DNA from: an uncultured Prochlorococcus sp.
GTDB taxonomy: Bacteria; Cyanobacteriota; Cyanobacteriia; PCC-6307; Cyanobiaceae
Length of the DNA stretch: 43,833 nt
Direction of reading: 5' to 3'
Assembly: GCA_902589115.1 (NCBI GenBank)
Contig: CACIRS010000009.1
Location: forward strand, 1 to 43,833
Position 1 is the stretch's first letter. Each line of letters begins with the position of its first letter. A model generated the notes under the pieces. It was not told where the DNA came from. It saw only the letters and a list, made by a program, of their open reading frames with translations, and searched no databases. This document shows positions 40,034 through 43,833 of the stretch, piece after piece. The position numbers and the translations under genes were made by a program.

Positions 40034-40966
40034 TTAGTACTTTGCAGGCAATCGAACTTTAGTTGCTAAGCCTAAAGCCATAAGAAATCTAATATGCTGC
40101 CAAGTTAAATCAATTTGACCATTTTGTAGACCTTGCCTTGCAGAATTGGGAAATGCATGGTGGTTATTGTGCCAACCTTCTCCAAAAGTTAGAGCTGCAA
40201 CCCACGCATTATTTTTTGAAGAATCACCACTATCGAAGGCGACATTTCCCCAGCAATGAGTAGCAGAATTTACTAACCAAGTTACGTGATAAACCAGTAC
40301 TAAGCGCATTGGGATCCCCCAAAGAACCATTGCCCAACCTCCTGCTTCAGTTTGTATTCCAGTCCAAAAAAGCAATCCGCCCAAGGGAATCTGTAGTAAT
40401 AAGAAATTTTTATTTAGCCATCTGTAATAAGGATCTTTGACTAAATCTCCACTTAGACGGCCTACAGCTTTCATTGCTGGAATTGGTTCAAACATCCATC
40501 CCATATGACTCCACCAAAAACCTTTTTTACTGTTGTGATGATCAGCTTCTGTATCTGAAAAAGTATGATGATGTCTATGAAGTCCTACCCAATCAATTGG
40601 ACCGTGTTGGCAGCTTAGAGCTCCACAGGTAGCAAAAATACGTTCCAACCATTTCGGTACACGAAAGGAGCGGTGAGAAAGAAGTCTGTGGTAGCCAAGG
40701 GTAACTCCAAGACATGCAGTGATCCAATAAAGAATTAAAAGTGCTGATATCGCTGGAACACTCCAGAACTTCGGAAGTAATGCGAATATTGTTAATACAT
40801 GAATACCAATCATGAATCCAATCGTTCCCCATCTACGCTGCTCCTTTTTTGGAAATTTTGATTGGGGTGTTAATGGCTGTTGAAGTTTTAAAGAAATTCC
40901 AACTGCTTTGTGAGATTCTATAGGCCTGCAAAGGGGGGCAGATTTTTTTCCTACACTGGAAACCAT
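40034..40966 (-). CDS. desC: acyl-lipid/acyl-CoA desaturase (delta-9 type), copy 1
   Basis: A membrane di-iron desaturase of 310 residues that introduces double bonds into membrane-lipid acyl chains. The three histidine boxes are HRLLSH (93-98), HRHHH (130-134) and HNNHH (266-270), with four hydrophobic segments between and around them. The cytoplasmic N-terminal 45 residues differ from copy 2. In cyanobacteria this family is DesC, acting on glycerolipid-bound fatty acids. It is divergent from the 236-residue unknown. Position specificity (sn-1 or sn-2) is not readable here. Confidence 0.92.
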   Translation of the reverse strand: MVSSVGKKSAPLCRPIESHKAVGISLKLQQPLTPQSKFPKKEQRRWGTIGFMIGIHVLTIFALLPKFWSVPAISALLILYWITACLGVTLGYHRLLSHRSFRVPKWLERIFATCGALSCQHGPIDWVGLHRHHHTFSDTEADHHNSKKGFWWSHMGWMFEPIPAMKAVGRLSGDLVKDPYYRWLNKNFLLLQIPLGGLLFWTGIQTEAGGWAMVLWGIPMRLVLVYHVTWLVNSATHCWGNVAFDSGDSSKNNAWVAALTFGEGWHNNHHAFPNSARQGLQNGQIDLTWQHIRFLMALGLATKVRLPAKY

Positions 40967-41045
40967 GATCGATCTGTTACATGGTTAGCTAACATAGCTG
41001 ATCATGATTAATACGGAAAATTTTTATGATTAATAAACTGATCAA

Positions 41046-41756
41046 GTGACAGCTGATTTTCGCGATAGTCTTTTACGAGGAAGACGCGCTATGGCCCATC
41101 TAATTCATGTTTGGCATGAAAGAAATGGTTGGTCTCACAAGATATTGCCTGCTTTTGTAGAAACCCTAAATATTGGAAGAGTTCATAGTTCTCAAATTTC
41201 TAATCTTCGTAATGGAAAGCTTGCCTCACCTAGTCCTGAAGTTTTTTTAGCCTTAGCAAAGGCTAATGAGTTACTTTTTAATGGAATTCAACCAATTAAA
41301 GAAAGATTAGAAGAAAAACATCCTGAATTGTTGAAAGTCCTTTTGGAATCATCCATTCCATTGCAAGGTGATGATGGACAACCTATAGGTGCTGGTTATT
41401 TGTTTGAAATATTTTTAGGTTTAGCATCTTTGCCTTCTTCTTTTAATTGGTTTATTGAGGAGGAAGAGGCGGTTTCATTAAGTGCTGCATTAGCAGAATA
41501 TTTTTGCCAAGGAAAATCATGGCGAGTATGTAAAGACATGGTTATGAATGCATATCCTGTTCAAAAGCCACTGCGCAGGGCAAAATTTGCTGAGGTCATG
41601 GCTGGACTTAGAGATTACACAGCAGAAGAATTAGATGGCGAACTTCTTGATTTACATGCAACAAGTAAAGCCCTTGGAAACAATAATTTTGAAGGTACTG
41701 ATATCTTTCTTCAAGTAATTAGAAATAGGGTAGGTATAATAACCTCAAAGGAATAA
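41046..41756 (+). CDS. hypothetical protein with possible helix-turn-helix, between two desaturase genes
   Basis: A 236-residue protein I do not recognise. Residues 10-75 (RGRRAMAHLIHVWHERNGWS, then RVHSSQISNLRNGKLASPSP and EVFLALAKANELL) look like a Cro/XRE-type helix-turn-helix: the phrase SSQISNLRNGKL sits where the recognition helix would be. The rest is helical, with a DDGQPIGAGYLFEIFLGLA segment and a long C-terminal part. The start is a GTG at 41046; the next ATG (41091) would cut into the helical domain. It is divergent from desaturase copy 1 (79 bases) and convergent with copy 2 (10 bases). A regulatory role for the desaturases is only a guess. Confidence 0.72.
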   Translation: MTADFRDSLLRGRRAMAHLIHVWHERNGWSHKILPAFVETLNIGRVHSSQISNLRNGKLASPSPEVFLALAKANELLFNGIQPIKERLEEKHPELLKVLLESSIPLQGDDGQPIGAGYLFEIFLGLASLPSSFNWFIEEEEAVSLSAALAEYFCQGKSWRVCKDMVMNAYPVQKPLRRAKFAEVMAGLRDYTAEELDGELLDLHATSKALGNNNFEGTDIFLQVIRNRVGIITSKE

Positions 41757-41766
41757 ATAAGTACTT

Positions 41767-42675
41767 TTATGGATATTTAGCTTGTCTAATTTGTTTGGCT
41801 AGTCCTAATTTTTTTAAAAACTTAATATGTTGCCAAGTAATATCAAATTCAAACCATCTAAGTCCATGTCTAGCACTTTGAGGATATGCATGATGATTGT
41901 TATGCCATCCTTCCCCAAACGAGAGTAAAGCAACCCACCAACAGTTTTTTGATAAATCAGGACTATCAAAATTGCGATATCCAAAAGTATGAGTTGCAGA
42001 ATTGACTAACCAAGTAACGTGATAAACAACAACAAGTCTTAGGGGAATCGCCCAAAGTACAAGGCCTGTTCCCCCTCCATTAATTTGAGTAATTTCACCA
42101 AACCAATATAGGCTTAAGCCTAAAGGAATTTGTAGTAATAAGAACCAATGGTCTAACCATCTAAAGAATGGATCAGCATGTAAATCCCCTGCAAGTCGAT
42201 CACTATGTTTTAGTGCTGGTATTTCATGGAGCATCCATTCGCTATGACTCCACCAAAAACCTCTCCCAGCATCATGATGATCGTTAGGTTGATCTGAAAA
42301 TTTGTGATGATGTCTATGTAGTGCAACCCATTCAATGGGTCCACTTTGACAAGCAAGGCTGCCCATAATTACAAGTATTTTTTCTACCCATTTGGGTGCA
42401 ATGAAGCTTCTATGAGCAACTAATCTATGAAGACCTAACGTTACACCTAATACTGTTATCCAATAAAGAAAAATAAAAGCTGCAATTCCTTCCCAACTCC
42501 AAAATCTTGGCAAAAGTGCAAATGTTGCAGCAATATGCATGATTAACATAAAACCTGTAGTTCCAGCTCTGAAGTGCCGTTGGTATACAGGAAGTGGTTG
42601 ACGGGTGGCTTTGATACCTTCCCTTAAGCGTTCTTCACGTGCTGTTGAAGCACTTGCTGGAATATTGGAAACCAA
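41767..42675 (-). CDS. desC: acyl-lipid/acyl-CoA desaturase (delta-9 type), copy 2
   Basis: A 302-residue paralogue of the desaturase at 40034. Histidine boxes are HRLVAH (83-88), HRHHH (120-124) and HNNHH near residue 260 within FGEGWHNNHHAYP. It aligns with copy 1 throughout except the N-terminal 40 residues, so the two come from a duplication but have diverged. The start is a TTG, chosen because AAGGAG lies six bases upstream and the encoded MVSN matches the MVSS of copy 1. Divergent from the PLP-enzyme gene. Confidence 0.9.
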   Translation of the reverse strand: MVSNIPASASTAREERLREGIKATRQPLPVYQRHFRAGTTGFMLIMHIAATFALLPRFWSWEGIAAFIFLYWITVLGVTLGLHRLVAHRSFIAPKWVEKILVIMGSLACQSGPIEWVALHRHHHKFSDQPNDHHDAGRGFWWSHSEWMLHEIPALKHSDRLAGDLHADPFFRWLDHWFLLLQIPLGLSLYWFGEITQINGGGTGLVLWAIPLRLVVVYHVTWLVNSATHTFGYRNFDSPDLSKNCWWVALLSFGEGWHNNHHAYPQSARHGLRWFEFDITWQHIKFLKKLGLAKQIRQAKYP

Positions 42676-42681
42676 GATGTA

Positions 42682-42687
42682 CTCCTT
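42682..42687 (-). promoter_or_regulatory. ribosome-binding site deciding a TTG start of desaturase copy 2
   Basis: AAGGAG on the minus strand, six bases before TTG at 42675. There is no in-frame ATG at a workable distance, so this site supports the TTG start. Confidence 0.6.
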
Positions 42688-42791
42688 GGGTTAGCCACTG
42701 CACTCGTCCACTACATTAATTGCGATGTAATTGGGGACAGACGAGTTAACAGAGTATCTAAAAAGACTTTAAACCTCGCTAAGACTATTTT

Positions 42792-43833
42792 GTGCTCAAA
42801 CTTAATCCCAGAAACTTTGATGAAGCACTAGTCCTTGAGTGGGCTAGTAATCAAGTCTCTTCTGTTGCTTCAGATCTCAAGTTAATTGCAGATAAAAGAA
42901 CAGAGGCCGTTATGCAACGACTTGAGAAAGTATTAGATGCTTTTAAACAAGAGCGCATAGGTGCTCATCACTTTTCTTCAGTGACTGGTTATGGCCATGG
43001 CGATGAAGGACGAAAAGCTATAGATCATGTCTTTGCAAAAGTTTTAGGTGCAGAGAAAGCAGCAGTGAGATTGCAATTTGTCAGCGGAACGCATGCAATT
43101 GCAGCTGCTTTATTTGGTGTCTTAAGGCCTGGGGATCATTTGCTTTCTGTAACTGGGAGTCCTTATGACACTCTGCAGGAAGTAGTTGGACTTAGAGGAA
43201 ACGGGCAGGGTTCCTTGGCTGAATTTGGAATTTCATATGAAGAGTTACCACTAGGAGAAGAGGGAATTGTTGATTTCAAATTATTGGAAAATGCTTTAAA
43301 AACTCCTATAAGAATGGTTTTTATCCAGCGGAGTTGTGGTTATAGCTGGCGCAACTCTTTATCAATAGATCAAATAAAACAGATATGTGATTTCATTCAT
43401 CTCAAGCAGCCTGAGACTATTTGTTTTGTTGATAATTGTTATGGAGAATTTGTTGAAGAAAAGGAGCCTACAGAAGTTGGAGCTGACTTAATTGCAGGAT
43501 CATTAATTAAAAACTTGGGTGGAACAATTGTTCCAACCGGTGGATATATAGCTGGTCGAAATGATTTGGTGGATAAAGCATGTTGTCGTTTAACCGCGCC
43601 AGGTATTGGGATAGACGCAGGAATTAGCTTTGATTTGAATCGATTAGTTTTGCAGGGATTATTTTTAGCACCTCAAATGGTTGCAGAGGCATTGATTTGT
43701 GCGGATCTTGTAGCAGCTATTTTTTCTAAATTTGGCTTTGCTGTAAAACCTCTTCCAGGAGAAGATCGTGCAGATACGATTCAGGCTGTCCAGTTAGGGA
43801 ATCCAGATCTTCTAAAAATAGTTTGTAAGGCTT
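42792..43833 (+). CDS. PLP-dependent methionine gamma-lyase-like/aluminium-resistance family protein, 3'-truncated by window edge
   Basis: The first 347 residues of a fold-type I PLP protein. The family is the one often annotated as aluminium resistance protein or methionine-gamma-lyase family; members are about 400-430 residues. Visible are HHFSSVTGYGHGDEGRKAID and RLQFVSGTHAIAAALFGVLR, then LSVTGSPYDTLQEVVGLRGN. Further on are FVDNCYGEFVE and the PLP-lysine segment AGSLIKNLGGTIVPTGGYIA (Lys240). The start is a GTG at 42792 (VLKLNPRNFDEALVLEWA), with no earlier in-frame ATG; it was placed by eye. The substrate is unknown despite the name. Confidence 0.85.
   Translation, partial: MLKLNPRNFDEALVLEWASNQVSSVASDLKLIADKRTEAVMQRLEKVLDAFKQERIGAHHFSSVTGYGHGDEGRKAIDHVFAKVLGAEKAAVRLQFVSGTHAIAAALFGVLRPGDHLLSVTGSPYDTLQEVVGLRGNGQGSLAEFGISYEELPLGEEGIVDFKLLENALKTPIRMVFIQRSCGYSWRNSLSIDQIKQICDFIHLKQPETICFVDNCYGEFVEEKEPTEVGADLIAGSLIKNLGGTIVPTGGYIAGRNDLVDKACCRLTAPGIGIDAGISFDLNRLVLQGLFLAPQMVAEALICADLVAAIFSKFGFAVKPLPGEDRADTIQAVQLGNPDLLKIVCKA

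Overview
The window is an AT-rich, gene-dense, almost entirely core-genome stretch of a marine picocyanobacterium. The best fit is a low-light-adapted Prochlorococcus. This rests on gene content and order (a nitrite-assimilation cluster between ppk and pyrG, two acyl-lipid desaturases, a chorismate lyase of the cyanobacterial type, very short intergenic gaps) and on recognising the protein families. I could not run a search, so the strain is not named. I saw no insertion sequence, prophage, CRISPR array or rRNA. There is one tRNA, tRNA-Val(TAC).

Layout. 1-6.6 kb: the end of a DAHP synthase gene, a phytol-kinase-like gene behind a group 2 sigma factor, polyphosphate kinase, and a divergent MFS transporter/acetyltransferase pair. 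6.6-13.6 kb: the nitrite region. A degenerate TrpD-like protein, a HEAT-repeat protein and a 97-residue unknown lie next to the nitrite channel gene focA and the ferredoxin-nitrite reductase gene nirA. Opposite nirA run a sirohydrochlorin-ferrochelatase-like gene and cobA, which supply the siroheme that NirA needs. Two perfect GTA-N8-TAC NtcA boxes lie just upstream of nirA. No nitrate reductase or nitrate transporter gene is present, so this locus looks nitrite-only. 13.6-18.9 kb: a tightly packed minus-strand run pyrG-queE-queC-pabB-pabC (CTP, 7-deazaguanine and folate precursors).

19-27 kb: aspS, gcvT, the overlapping polyamine pair speE-speB, mazG, tRNA-Val, an A-type Fe-S carrier and several small conserved-looking unknowns. 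27-34.9 kb: valS, a TVP38-type membrane protein, ligA, a SprT-like metalloprotein and two genes of unknown function. 34.9-40 kb: a minus-strand run rplI-dnaB-mnmG-chorismate lyase-unknown (replication, translation, plastoquinone precursor). 40-43.8 kb: two paralogous delta-9-type desaturases flank an opposite-strand gene with a possible helix-turn-helix. The window ends inside a PLP-dependent gene of the methionine-gamma-lyase-like/aluminium-resistance family.

The most interesting points are the nitrite cluster with its paired NtcA boxes and two small candidate genes, a three-segment alternative-pairing element between queE and queC, and the desaturase pair around an unknown gene. Several short genes absent from ordinary ORF cut-offs are listed with modest confidence.
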